Below, in pieces: positions 8,550 through 16,179 of a DNA stretch of 38,216 nt. Below the pieces are notes generated by a model. The model made no database searches and had not been told where the DNA came from. It worked only from the letters and a program-made list of their open reading frames with translations. Source of the DNA: CAZAGD01 sp964484485. GTDB lineage: Bacteria > Desulfobacterota > SM23-61. How positions within the stretch are numbered: position 1 is the stretch's first letter; each line of letters opens with the position of its first letter. The stretch spans positions 1 through 38,216 of the forward strand of contig CAZAGD010000024.1 in the NCBI GenBank assembly GCA_964484485.1, in the 5' to 3' direction. The position numbers and the translations under genes are program-made.

Positions 8550-9905
8550 ATGTTTTCGCGCCTGCATTTTTTTATTTTCATCATCATCATTCTTATTTTT
8601 GGGTATTTATTTTATCTTAATCCGGAACAGATAGAATTTACCCTTTACCAAGATTATACCCTAACCATTTCTCCGGCCCTCATTGCTTTCGCCGCTTTTT
8701 TCATTGGCGCCTTTTTTGTCTTTTTAGTTACCCTCTTTATCGATACCAAACGGGCCTTTGACTTATGGCGTTCTTCCAAGCGGCATAGGAAAGAAGAATA
8801 TCTCCAGGAACGTTATAGTCAAGCCCTGGAGCAGATGCTCAAAGGTAATTTTGCTAAAGCCCAAGAAGGCCTGCAAAAGGTCCTAGCCAAGAACGATCAG
8901 CACCTTCCTGCTTACCTTTCTTTGGCCAATCTCTACCACTTAGAAAAGAAATATGAACAGGCAATCGAAATCTTAATTAAGGCCAAAGCGCTGGCCCCAG
9001 AAAACTTGGAAATCCTCTTTGCCTTGGAGAAAAATTACCGGGCCCGCCATGATTATAATTTGGCCTTGGAGACCTTAGAATATATTATTGCCCATGACTC
9101 AGAAAATAGAGAAGCCTTGCGGAAAAAAAGAGAAATCCTCCTTAAGCAAGGAGATTGGGCGGCCGCCTACGAAACCCAAAAACAAATTGTCAAATATACT
9201 AAAGAGAAAGAACTGGCCGAGTCGGAGAAGAAATTCTTACTTGGCTTGGAGTATAAATTTGGGGAAGAACTGGCGCAAAAAGGAAACTTCAAAGAGGCCG
9301 AGAAGGCCATGCGCGAAATTATTAAAGAAGACCGGAATTTTATCCCAGCCTTCGTCACCTTAGGAGATATCCGCCAAAGATTGGGCGATCCAGAAGAAGC
9401 GAGTCAAATCTGGCGGAAAGCATTGGACACCTCGGGAAACCCGGTTTTTTTAGAACGTCTGGAAGGCCTTTATCTGTCTCAGGCTAATCCGCAAAAAATC
9501 TTAGAGATCTATCATGAAGCTTTGAGAAAAAAACCTGAAGACACTGTCCTGCGGTTTTTTTATAGCCGCCTTTTAGTGCGCATGGAAATGATTGATGAGG
9601 CCTTAGCCCAACTCCGAGAATTGGAAATTTCTGGAGCTTCTTTCCCCGAACTCTTTATCCTCATGGGACAGGCATTACATCGGCGGGGCGATACTTCCTC
9701 AGCTATAGAGTCCTATGAAAAAGCCTTAGATGCTTTAAAAGTATCCCTTCCCTCTTATACTTGCGGCATCTGCGCCCAGACCGAGCGGGAATGGAGCAGT
9801 TACTGTGAAGATTGTAAAAACTGGGGTACCTTTACGGTGAAATTGCCCGAAGCTGCCCGGATTGTTCCGGCCATTCCTTTCTATAACTATCCCGTAAATT
9901 TTTAA
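8550..9905 (+). CDS. LapA/LapB-like fusion: two-helix membrane domain, TPR array and C-terminal zinc ribbon
   Basis: 451 residues. Residues 1-65 hold two transmembrane helices (about 5-22 and 43-66) like LapA/DUF1049, then a basic stretch (WRSSKRHRKEEY). A TPR array of roughly ten repeats covers about 90-400. The C-terminus has a rubredoxin-like metal site, CGIC near residue 409 and CEDC near 424. TPR plus zinc ribbon is the layout of LapB (YciM), which adapts LpxC degradation by FtsH in lipopolysaccharide control; in E. coli LapA and LapB are separate neighbours. The fusion suggests an inner-membrane LPS assembly or quality-control factor. That function is inferred from architecture only. 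Confidence 0.8.
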   Translation: MFSRLHFFIFIIIILIFGYLFYLNPEQIEFTLYQDYTLTISPALIAFAAFFIGAFFVFLVTLFIDTKRAFDLWRSSKRHRKEEYLQERYSQALEQMLKGNFAKAQEGLQKVLAKNDQHLPAYLSLANLYHLEKKYEQAIEILIKAKALAPENLEILFALEKNYRARHDYNLALETLEYIIAHDSENREALRKKREILLKQGDWAAAYETQKQIVKYTKEKELAESEKKFLLGLEYKFGEELAQKGNFKEAEKAMREIIKEDRNFIPAFVTLGDIRQRLGDPEEASQIWRKALDTSGNPVFLERLEGLYLSQANPQKILEIYHEALRKKPEDTVLRFFYSRLLVRMEMIDEALAQLRELEISGASFPELFILMGQALHRRGDTSSAIESYEKALDALKVSLPSYTCGICAQTEREWSSYCEDCKNWGTFTVKLPEAARIVPAIPFYNYPVNF

Positions 9906-9907
9906 GG

Positions 9908-10630
9908 ATGAAATTATTCTGGTCTGCCCTGATTAATTTCTTCTTATCTCCCCGGTGTTTGTCTTGTGGCCAAATTATGGATGGCTTTCAAAACGTACGT
10001 GTTTGTTCTTCTTGTCTCGCTAACCTAATTTTTTTCTCTTCTCCTAAATGCCCTAAATGCGGAATTGGCTTTGCCACTTCCGAAGGCCTTGGTCATCTCT
10101 GCGCTCGTTGCCTCAATAATGAATTACATTTTACCTTGGCCAGAGCATTGGGCCCTTATGAAGGATTAATGGCCGAGTTGATCTCCCGCTTTAAATACCA
10201 GGGGGCTACTTATTTAGCTCATCCTTTAGGAATGCTTTTAGCCGGATATAAAGATGCCGATTTTTCTTTGGCGAATATTGATCTGCTGGTGCCCGTCCCG
10301 CTTCATCCCCGCCGCCTGCGGGAAAGAGGTTTTAATCAATCGCTCCTCCTGGCGCGGGTGGTCAGCCGTGTACATAAAATACCTCTGCAATTTGACTTAT
10401 TAGAGCGAATTCGCTACACTCAGCCGCAAACCCAGCTTTCTGGTTCAGAGCGGGAAAAGAATATGCGCGGCGCCTTCCGCGTGCGTAAAAACCATCTTCC
10501 TTCGGGAATTAATATATTGCTTATCGATGACGTATTTACTTCCGGAGCGACTGTTGGAGAATGTGCGCGAGTATTGAAGGAAGCAGGTGCCCGGCAAGTA
10601 CAAGTGCTTACGCTGGCCAGAGCAATTTAA
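9908..10630 (+). CDS. ComF family phosphoribosyltransferase-like protein
   Basis: 240 residues. The N-terminal double zinc finger has CLSC...CSSC (about residues 18-37) and CPKCGIG...CARC (about 48-71). The C-terminal phosphoribosyltransferase domain ends with the PRPP-binding loop ILLIDDVFTSGATVGECA (about 199-216); VPVPLHPRRLRERGFNQS is the other family signature. ComF homologues are linked to DNA uptake in naturally competent bacteria, and their enzymatic substrate is unknown. The gene lies two bases after the LapAB-like gene, with AAGG just before the ATG. Confidence 0.92.
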   Translation: MKLFWSALINFFLSPRCLSCGQIMDGFQNVRVCSSCLANLIFFSSPKCPKCGIGFATSEGLGHLCARCLNNELHFTLARALGPYEGLMAELISRFKYQGATYLAHPLGMLLAGYKDADFSLANIDLLVPVPLHPRRLRERGFNQSLLLARVVSRVHKIPLQFDLLERIRYTQPQTQLSGSEREKNMRGAFRVRKNHLPSGINILLIDDVFTSGATVGECARVLKEAGARQVQVLTLARAI

Positions 10631-10658
10631 GTTTCTATTTATTATTTTATATAAATTG

Positions 10659-10690
10659 TGGTATAAAAAATCAAAAAATATTAAAGGAGC
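10659..10690 (+). promoter_or_regulatory. Candidate extended -10 promoter and ribosome binding site for the aminotransferase
   Basis: TGGTATAAA (10659-10667) fits an extended -10 element (TGn before TATAAA); the matching -35 region (TTATTA at 10639-10644) is poor. AAAGGAGC at 10683-10690 is a good ribosome binding site six bases before the ATG at 10697. This suggests that the aminotransferase gene has its own transcription start after comF. Confidence 0.45.
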
Positions 10691-10696
10691 ATAGAC

Positions 10697-11773
10697 ATGA
10701 TGGACATACCGATTAAAATCTTACCTGCTGACAAATTAAAAAAGAAGCCCGCCCCCCATGATCCTCTTGGTTTTGGAAAAATTTTTACCGATTACATGTT
10801 TTTGATGGATTATGAGAAAGGGGAAGGCTGGAAAAACCCCCGGATTGAACCTTACCATGAGCTGGTTTTAGACCCAGCAGCCTTAGTTTTACATTACGGA
10901 CAAGAAGTCTTTGAAGGATTAAAAGCTTACCGTTGGTCCAATGGGGAAATTTATTTATTCCGCCCCCGGATGAATTTTGAACGAATGAATCGTTCGGCCC
11001 GACGTTTATGCATGCCCGAATTGGATGTTGAGCTGGCCTTAGAGGCCACCAAAAAACTTGTTAGCTTAGAGAAAGATTGGGTACCTTCTGCTCCGGGAAC
11101 ATCTCTTTATATTCGTCCCAATATGATTGCTGTCGAAGCAGCCTTAGGTGTGCAGCTCTCCAAGAAGTATCTTTTTTATATTATCTTGAGTCCCGTCGGC
11201 GCTTATTATCCGCAAGGTTTTAATCCCGTTGATATTTATGTGACGGAAAAATATATTCGAGCAGCTCCTGGAGGATTGGGAGAAGCAAAGACTTTAGCTA
11301 ATTACGCCGCTAGTCTTTTAGCTGCGGAAGAGGCCCATGCCTTAGGATATACGCAAGTTTTATGGTTGGATGCTATCGAAAGAAAGTATCCTGAAGAAGT
11401 AGGGACGAGTAACATTTTCTTTTACATTAATGAAGAATTAATTACGCCTCCTTTAGAAGGAACAATTTTGCCAGGCGTGACGCGGGACTCTGTTCTCCAT
11501 TTAGCCCGGTCCTGGGAGTTGAAAGTATCCGAACGGAGAATTGCTCTGGATGAAATAATCTCCGGTCTGGAAAAGGGAAGAGTTAAAGAAATATTTGCTT
11601 CCGGAACGGCGGCTGTTATTTCCCCCGTAGGCAAACTAGCTTATAAAGGGAAGACCTTTTTGGTGAACAATGGAAAAGTTGGACCTTTAGCGCAAAAACT
11701 TTATGACAATATAATGGGGATTCAATACGGAAAGATTAAAGATCCCTACGGCTGGATGATGCGGGTTGCTTAG
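10697..11773 (+). CDS. ilvE: Branched-chain amino acid aminotransferase (class IV, PLP)
   Basis: 358 residues, the length of the larger IlvE class. It transfers the amino group between glutamate and the branched-chain 2-oxo acids. Family signatures are LHYGQEVFEGLKAYRW, FRPRMNFERMNRSARR, the PLP-lysine segment GEAKTLANYAASL, WLDAIERKYPEEVGTSNIFF and the glycine-rich LPGVTRDSVL. The start is the first of two adjacent ATG/ATGG options at 10697. It stands apart from the ribosome-assembly operon, with its own likely promoter. Confidence 0.95.
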   Translation: MMDIPIKILPADKLKKKPAPHDPLGFGKIFTDYMFLMDYEKGEGWKNPRIEPYHELVLDPAALVLHYGQEVFEGLKAYRWSNGEIYLFRPRMNFERMNRSARRLCMPELDVELALEATKKLVSLEKDWVPSAPGTSLYIRPNMIAVEAALGVQLSKKYLFYIILSPVGAYYPQGFNPVDIYVTEKYIRAAPGGLGEAKTLANYAASLLAAEEAHALGYTQVLWLDAIERKYPEEVGTSNIFFYINEELITPPLEGTILPGVTRDSVLHLARSWELKVSERRIALDEIISGLEKGRVKEIFASGTAAVISPVGKLAYKGKTFLVNNGKVGPLAQKLYDNIMGIQYGKIKDPYGWMMRVA

Positions 11774-11847
11774 AAGATATGGGACGCAGATAAACGCCGA
11801 AAATACGTGCTTAAATATAGATTAAGAAAAGAATTTAGAGCAGAAAA

Positions 11848-12879
11848 ATGAAGGCCATGGTGCTGCAACAAATTACTTCTTTAGAGAAAAATTCTGAGCC
11901 TCTTCAACTCGTGGATTTACCTAGGCCAACTCCCCGGGAAAAAGAGATTTTAATAAAAGTCTCTGCCTGTGGCGTCTGCCACACAGAACTGGATGAAATT
12001 GAGGGAAGAACACCTCCCCCGGCATTTCCAATTATTCTCGGACACCAGGTTGTGGGCCGCGTGGAGGAGAATGGACCAAAGGCCGATAAATTTAAAGTGG
12101 GGGACCGGGTGGGTGTTGGTTGGATAGGTTCCGCCTGTGGTAGCTGTGCTTTTTGCTTAGAGGGAAAAGAGAATTTGTGTAATGATTTTATGGCTACCGG
12201 AAGGGATTTACCCGGTGGCTATGCTGAGTATATGGCTATCAAAGAAGATTTTGCCTATCCGATTCCCCCGACTTTTTCCGACTCCGAAGCAGCTCCCCTG
12301 CTTTGTGCTGGGGCTATCGGGTATCGAGCTCTGCGCTTATCTGGAATGAGCACCGGAAAGAACTTGGGTTTAATTGGCTTTGGTGCTTCAGCTCACTTAG
12401 TTATTCAAATGGCTAAATACAAATTTCCCCAAGCCAGAGTATTCGTCTTTGCCCGGAGCGATCAAGAAAGAAATTTTGCCCGGCAATTGGGAGCCAATTG
12501 GGCAGGAGACATAGAAGAAGAACCTCCGGAAAAAATAGATTGTGCCATTGATACTACTCCAGCATGGAAACCAATTATGGCTGGTTTAAAGAATCTACAA
12601 AAGGGAGGCAGGTTAGTCATTAATGCTATTCGCAAAGAAGAAAGAGATAAAGAAGTCTTGCAAGAAATTGACTATCCAGCTCACCTCTGGCTCGAAAAGG
12701 AAATCAAGAGCGTGGCTAATGTGAGCCGAAAAGATATCGAAGAGTTTCTGCATTTGGCCGCTCAGATCCCCATTAAACCAGAAGTTCAAGAATTCTCCTT
12801 AGCCGAGGCTAATCAGGCTCTCCTGGAATTGAAACAAAGAAGAATAAAAGGCGCCAAGGTTTTAAGGATACTTAACTAA
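11848..12879 (+). CDS. Zinc-dependent alcohol dehydrogenase family protein
   Basis: 343 residues, medium-chain dehydrogenase/reductase superfamily. The catalytic zinc ligands are Cys in ACGVCHTEL (about residue 41), the GHQVVG histidine (about 68) and probably Cys in PLLCAGAIG (about 152). The structural zinc is held by four cysteines in CGSCAFCLEGKENLC (about 97-111). A Rossmann dinucleotide site is at GLIGFGASAH. It resembles the cinnamyl/YahK-like alcohol dehydrogenase subgroup; the substrate cannot be told. No convincing ribosome binding site is seen, and the 74-base gap before it holds a GGACGCAGATAAACGC repeat relic. Confidence 0.88.
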   Translation: MKAMVLQQITSLEKNSEPLQLVDLPRPTPREKEILIKVSACGVCHTELDEIEGRTPPPAFPIILGHQVVGRVEENGPKADKFKVGDRVGVGWIGSACGSCAFCLEGKENLCNDFMATGRDLPGGYAEYMAIKEDFAYPIPPTFSDSEAAPLLCAGAIGYRALRLSGMSTGKNLGLIGFGASAHLVIQMAKYKFPQARVFVFARSDQERNFARQLGANWAGDIEEEPPEKIDCAIDTTPAWKPIMAGLKNLQKGGRLVINAIRKEERDKEVLQEIDYPAHLWLEKEIKSVANVSRKDIEEFLHLAAQIPIKPEVQEFSLAEANQALLELKQRRIKGAKVLRILN

Positions 12880-13066
12880 GTCTACCCTTCCCTCTCCTGA
12901 CTAACCATAAATTATCATAATCTTGGATAAATTGGGAGGCCGCGGGCTCCGAGGGAAGAGCACTTTATTTCTTTTCTGCAGACACTAATTGGCCGGGATA
13001 GGGCGATTAGATACTCTGGGAGCCCCCACTCTCCTCTATTTCCCTTCTTTATAAATTTCTTCCACC

Positions 13067-13795
13067 TTACTGGCAGCTGCGAGAGCGCCGGCAAAGGATA
13101 TGGCCGTTGAAGTTCAAGCAGCCGGGGTCGTTGATCTGACGGTAACGGAGCGTCATAGAATTTCCGTCGCCATAGGTCACATGAATAATTCCCTCCTGGG
13201 TATTGCCGTTAATTGTCCACCGGCCGGATCCTCCACGTTGTCCCCCTGATCCCCAGGCCATGGTCTGGCTGCCATATTGATCGTAAGACTTCCCGGAATA
13301 ACTCGATTCGGTATAGTCCCGATAGCTTCCGTCGGGACAAAGACCGACCATTCTTTCTGTTGAGCCCGCGTATCCCCACCAGGTGCCAGCAATTTGCTGC
13401 TGAAGATTAGCGTCGTTGGGGCCCCTAGGAGTTCCGCCACTTTCCCCTCCCTGAATAAACGCATCGGCTATTTGTTGCATCGCCTTCTGACTTTTCTGGT
13501 ACTCTTCTTCGTTGGGTCCCCAACTAACTAACCTTTTCGAGGCAGGGTCAAAGACCATATCGTAGAAAACAAAACCTTTCCAGGCCTCATGGAACCTCCA
13601 CCTGGCGTAAAACTTCTCTCCAGCTATTCCCGAGGACTGAGGTGAACCAAGAAGCTGCACTACTTCCTCATAAGCCATGCCAGGTCTTAATTGATTTGTT
13701 TTCTTTACGTTGTCGAACTCCAAACCCATGGTGGCACATCCCGCCACCATAATGGGAAAAAGGAAAACAATCAAAGCAGTTTTGAATAATTTCAT
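13067..13795 (-). CDS. Lipoprotein with SmpA/BamE-like N-terminal part and a Gly/Ser-rich C-terminal domain
   Basis: 242 residues from the ATG at 13795. This start is preferred over an upstream alternative because AAGGGGGG lies just before it and it opens a lipoprotein signal peptide (MKLFKTALIVFLFPIMVAGC, with lipid-accepting Cys20). Residues 30-95 (QLRPGMAYEEVVQLLGSPQS ... KFYARWRF) resemble SmpA/OmlA (BamE) repeats. After a linker, a second domain starts at AGTWWGYAGSTERMVGLCPD and ends near the last residues; a similar domain occurs in other uncharacterised exported proteins. It lies last in a minus-strand set behind the GLUG protein. Function unknown; probably an outer-membrane-attached structural or binding protein. 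Confidence 0.75.
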   Translation of the reverse strand: MKLFKTALIVFLFPIMVAGCATMGLEFDNVKKTNQLRPGMAYEEVVQLLGSPQSSGIAGEKFYARWRFHEAWKGFVFYDMVFDPASKRLVSWGPNEEEYQKSQKAMQQIADAFIQGGESGGTPRGPNDANLQQQIAGTWWGYAGSTERMVGLCPDGSYRDYTESSYSGKSYDQYGSQTMAWGSGGQRGGSGRWTINGNTQEGIIHVTYGDGNSMTLRYRQINDPGCLNFNGHILCRRSRSCQ

Positions 13796-13855
13796 AATAC
13801 CCCCCTTGAAGATGGCCATTTATTGTTTTTAAACATCCGCCTTAACACTTTTTTT

Positions 13856-13899
13856 AAGGACGATGGCAAAGAGCAACAGGTACTCATGCCGTCGTCCTT
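13856..13899. repeat. Long inverted repeat between the GLUG gene and the lipoprotein gene
   Basis: AAGGACGATGGC (13856-13867) pairs with GCCGTCGTCCTT (13888-13899): twelve positions with one G-T wobble, around a 20-base loop. It lies in the 130-base gap between the two minus-strand genes. On the minus strand it is followed by A residues rather than T, so it does not look like a normal intrinsic terminator. mRNA stabilisation or partial attenuation are possible roles. Confidence 0.6.
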
Positions 13900-13925
13900 T
13901 CAGGTTGAATCTTTCCATGTTAGCC

Positions 13926-15806
13926 TTACTTCGTGGTAAAGCTCCAGGCATCGCTTGCCGACTCGCCGCCTTTGTCATCTTTGGCGACCACCGCCCAGTA
14001 ATATGTTTTGCCTGGTTCGAGTCCCGAAGCAGTATAGGTAATGTAGTTTTCTGCCTCCCCTCCCCCAGCAACATCTTCTTCAGTACCATCTCCTCCACTG
14101 CCACAGGAATTTATGAGTATTCCGCTAATAATTACAGCCGCCAGGAGTAAAAAGAGCCTTCTCCTTTCCCTTCTGGCCATGAATATTCCGGCCAGAATCG
14201 TCCCTATTCCGCCAAATGAAATGCCCGCATGGTAAATGTCTTTTGCTCTGTTCACCGAGGCTACTTGTTTAGCGGAACAATTGTTAATAGGGTCAGGGTC
14301 CAAGCAGTAATAAATATCATAAGTGACGGGGTCTCCATCGGGATCTGTAGATGGTCGCCACTTGAAGGTCACTGTGGAGTCCAGCCCCTGTTGCCCGTTT
14401 GCCGGATAAACAAGTTCGGGTTTTGTGGGAAGATTGTTTGACGGGCTGATTTTACCGGGGTGGGGAATCTGCTCGTTATCGCGCAGCCAGGGATACGATA
14501 AGCTCGCTTCCATATTCCAGACGGCGGCAAAATCCCATCCATCAAAACTCGTCTGATCCCTCATTTGCTGAGTGGTCAGGCCAGTACAGCCGGTGCTGCT
14601 GCCATTGCCCACACCGATTGTCTGGCCCGAGGTTTCCGTGTTCCAGTAAGAACTGGTGATCTCTGTGTTATCATCTCTTCTGCCCACCAATCCGCCGACA
14701 TGCACACTCCCTTCCACCACACCGGTTGCGTAAGAGCGACTAATAACCTCCACAACGTCACCGCGTAAAAACCCTACCAGACCGCCTACATTAGTATTGC
14801 CGGTTACATCGCCGGTGGAGTAGGAGTCATAGATTTCACTGTGATTATCACCTACCAAGCCACCAACCCGTTCTACTCCGTTAACATTTCCCAAAGCATA
14901 TGACTTATTAATTATTCCTGATGTAGAGTGATTTCCTACCAACCCGCCAACTCTTAATTCTCCGGTAACTTGGCCAGTAGCATAGGACCTATTAATTTCG
15001 CCATACCAGCTACTTCCGACCAGCCCGGCAACTCTTTGTTTACCTTCCACTATACCTGTAGCATAGCTGGTGGTAATGTCCCCTCGATAATTGTGCCCGA
15101 CCAGCCCGCCGACATAGTCTCCGGTACTCGTAACATTACCCGTGCTGTAGCAATTGGTAATGGTGCCCTTACTGGTAATGGTGCCCGTATTTACGCCTAC
15201 CAGACCGCCAATATAATAGGCACTTGCAGCTGCGGTCACATTGCCCGAGGCGTAAGAATTAGTAATGGTGCCTCCATAATTATAACCTACCAAACCACCT
15301 ACTACTTCGCTCTGAGCGTAAACACTGACAGTGCTGTACGAATCACTGATCGTGCCTCCTGCGTTATACCCTACCAGAGCACCGACATAATAAAGGCCAG
15401 TTACGCTACCGCCTTCGATGCCCACTCTTCGAATATTTCCGCTTATTCTTCCAAACAGACCAGCAGGATACGAGCTTGGTCTATTAATATATAGATTGCG
15501 GATGGTGTACCCATTACCGTCAAAGCTGCCAGTAAAGGGATTGCTACCTGTACCGATGGGCTCCCAGCCGTCACCTGTATTATAGGGAGCAACGTTCAGG
15601 TCAATGTCGGCCACTAAGATAAAGTATTTGTCAAGATAATTTCGTACCAGGTTTAAATGGTCTGCTGTGGCAATCTGGTAAGGATTTGTTTGTTCACCTG
15701 TTCCGCCGGCAAATTGGGCCACTGCCAGACCAGGAGTGAGTAATAAAACCAGTCCGATCAAGGCTCCAATAGCCATAACAAAAATCTTTTCTTTTAGTGT
15801 GCTCAT
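13926..15806 (-). CDS. Exported GLUG-repeat protein with a membrane hairpin inserted in a fibronectin III-like C-terminal domain
   Basis: 626 residues with a signal peptide (residues 1-30, ending GLAVAQ). Residues 31-105 form a start segment (NPYQIATADHLNLVRNYLDK). Then about ten GLUG-type repeats (each with xGGLVGxN..GxIxxSYATGxV) run to about 400, expected to stack as a right-handed beta solenoid. A fibronectin III-like domain begins near 475 (PTKPELVYPANGQQGLDSTV). It is interrupted at 529-568 by two hydrophobic segments flanking RRERRR and ending in a cysteine, and resumes at TYTASGLEPGKTYYWAVVAK. A GGGGGA site precedes the ATG, which overlaps the stop of the upstream 67-codon gene. Probably a surface or adhesin-like protein. 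Confidence 0.82.
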   Translation of the reverse strand: MSTLKEKIFVMAIGALIGLVLLLTPGLAVAQFAGGTGEQTNPYQIATADHLNLVRNYLDKYFILVADIDLNVAPYNTGDGWEPIGTGSNPFTGSFDGNGYTIRNLYINRPSSYPAGLFGRISGNIRRVGIEGGSVTGLYYVGALVGYNAGGTISDSYSTVSVYAQSEVVGGLVGYNYGGTITNSYASGNVTAAASAYYIGGLVGVNTGTITSKGTITNCYSTGNVTSTGDYVGGLVGHNYRGDITTSYATGIVEGKQRVAGLVGSSWYGEINRSYATGQVTGELRVGGLVGNHSTSGIINKSYALGNVNGVERVGGLVGDNHSEIYDSYSTGDVTGNTNVGGLVGFLRGDVVEVISRSYATGVVEGSVHVGGLVGRRDDNTEITSSYWNTETSGQTIGVGNGSSTGCTGLTTQQMRDQTSFDGWDFAAVWNMEASLSYPWLRDNEQIPHPGKISPSNNLPTKPELVYPANGQQGLDSTVTFKWRPSTDPDGDPVTYDIYYCLDPDPINNCSAKQVASVNRAKDIYHAGISFGGIGTILAGIFMARRERRRLFLLLAAVIISGILINSCGSGGDGTEEDVAGGGEAENYITYTASGLEPGKTYYWAVVAKDDKGGESASDAWSFTTK

Positions 15807-16006
15807 GATAAATCCCCCTTTTTTCTGATTAATTCCAAAAGCTCTTTTTCTGTCTTAAAAGCCAGCTTTTCTCCTTGCTTACCCCCTATCTTTTCAACAG
15901 TGCCCACCATAGATTCCTGCAAGTCAGAACTCCGTCTGAAGATCCTTAGGAGGTATGTCTCGGCCACTTCTATCCGGTCGTTATTTTGGGCGGCGTCCTT
16001 TTTCAT
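15803..16006 (-). CDS. Small protein, translationally coupled to the GLUG gene
   Basis: 67 residues, soluble and charged, no signal peptide. AAGGGG lies three bases before the ATG at 16006, and the TGA overlaps the next ATG (ATGA at 15803-15806), so both expression signals support a real gene. It contains ETYLLRIFRRSSDLQESMVG followed by a short GxxE...F...EL.ELI pattern. This is reminiscent of small uncharacterised proteins (about 60-75 aa, with a VRI..R.....G.V motif and a terminal ELI/LI helix) found beside exported proteins; I cannot name a family. It may be a chaperone-like or regulatory partner, but this is only position-based. Confidence 0.65.
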   Translation of the reverse strand: MKKDAAQNNDRIEVAETYLLRIFRRSSDLQESMVGTVEKIGGKQGEKLAFKTEKELLELIRKKGDLS

Positions 16007-16179
16007 AGGCCCCTTTTTTCCACCATCACGGAAAAAAAGTATTTACCACCTGAAATATTTTGCTCTGGGAATAATTTTTACGAATAATTTTTAACACACG
16101 GGAGGTTACAAAAAGGTAAAAGTTGCGGTTACAGTTGCAGAATTTTTAATTTTTTTATTCTTGCAGAGAGGAGAGTTCC

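Noticed and set aside
13856..13899. Intrinsic terminator for the GLUG gene
   Set aside because: The stem is good but it is followed by A residues, not T, on the transcribed strand; kept only as an inverted repeat.
14970..15494. 174-codon plus-strand frame opposite the GLUG gene
   Set aside because: Antisense shadow of the GLUG repeats, which are compositionally biased and keep the opposite strand open.
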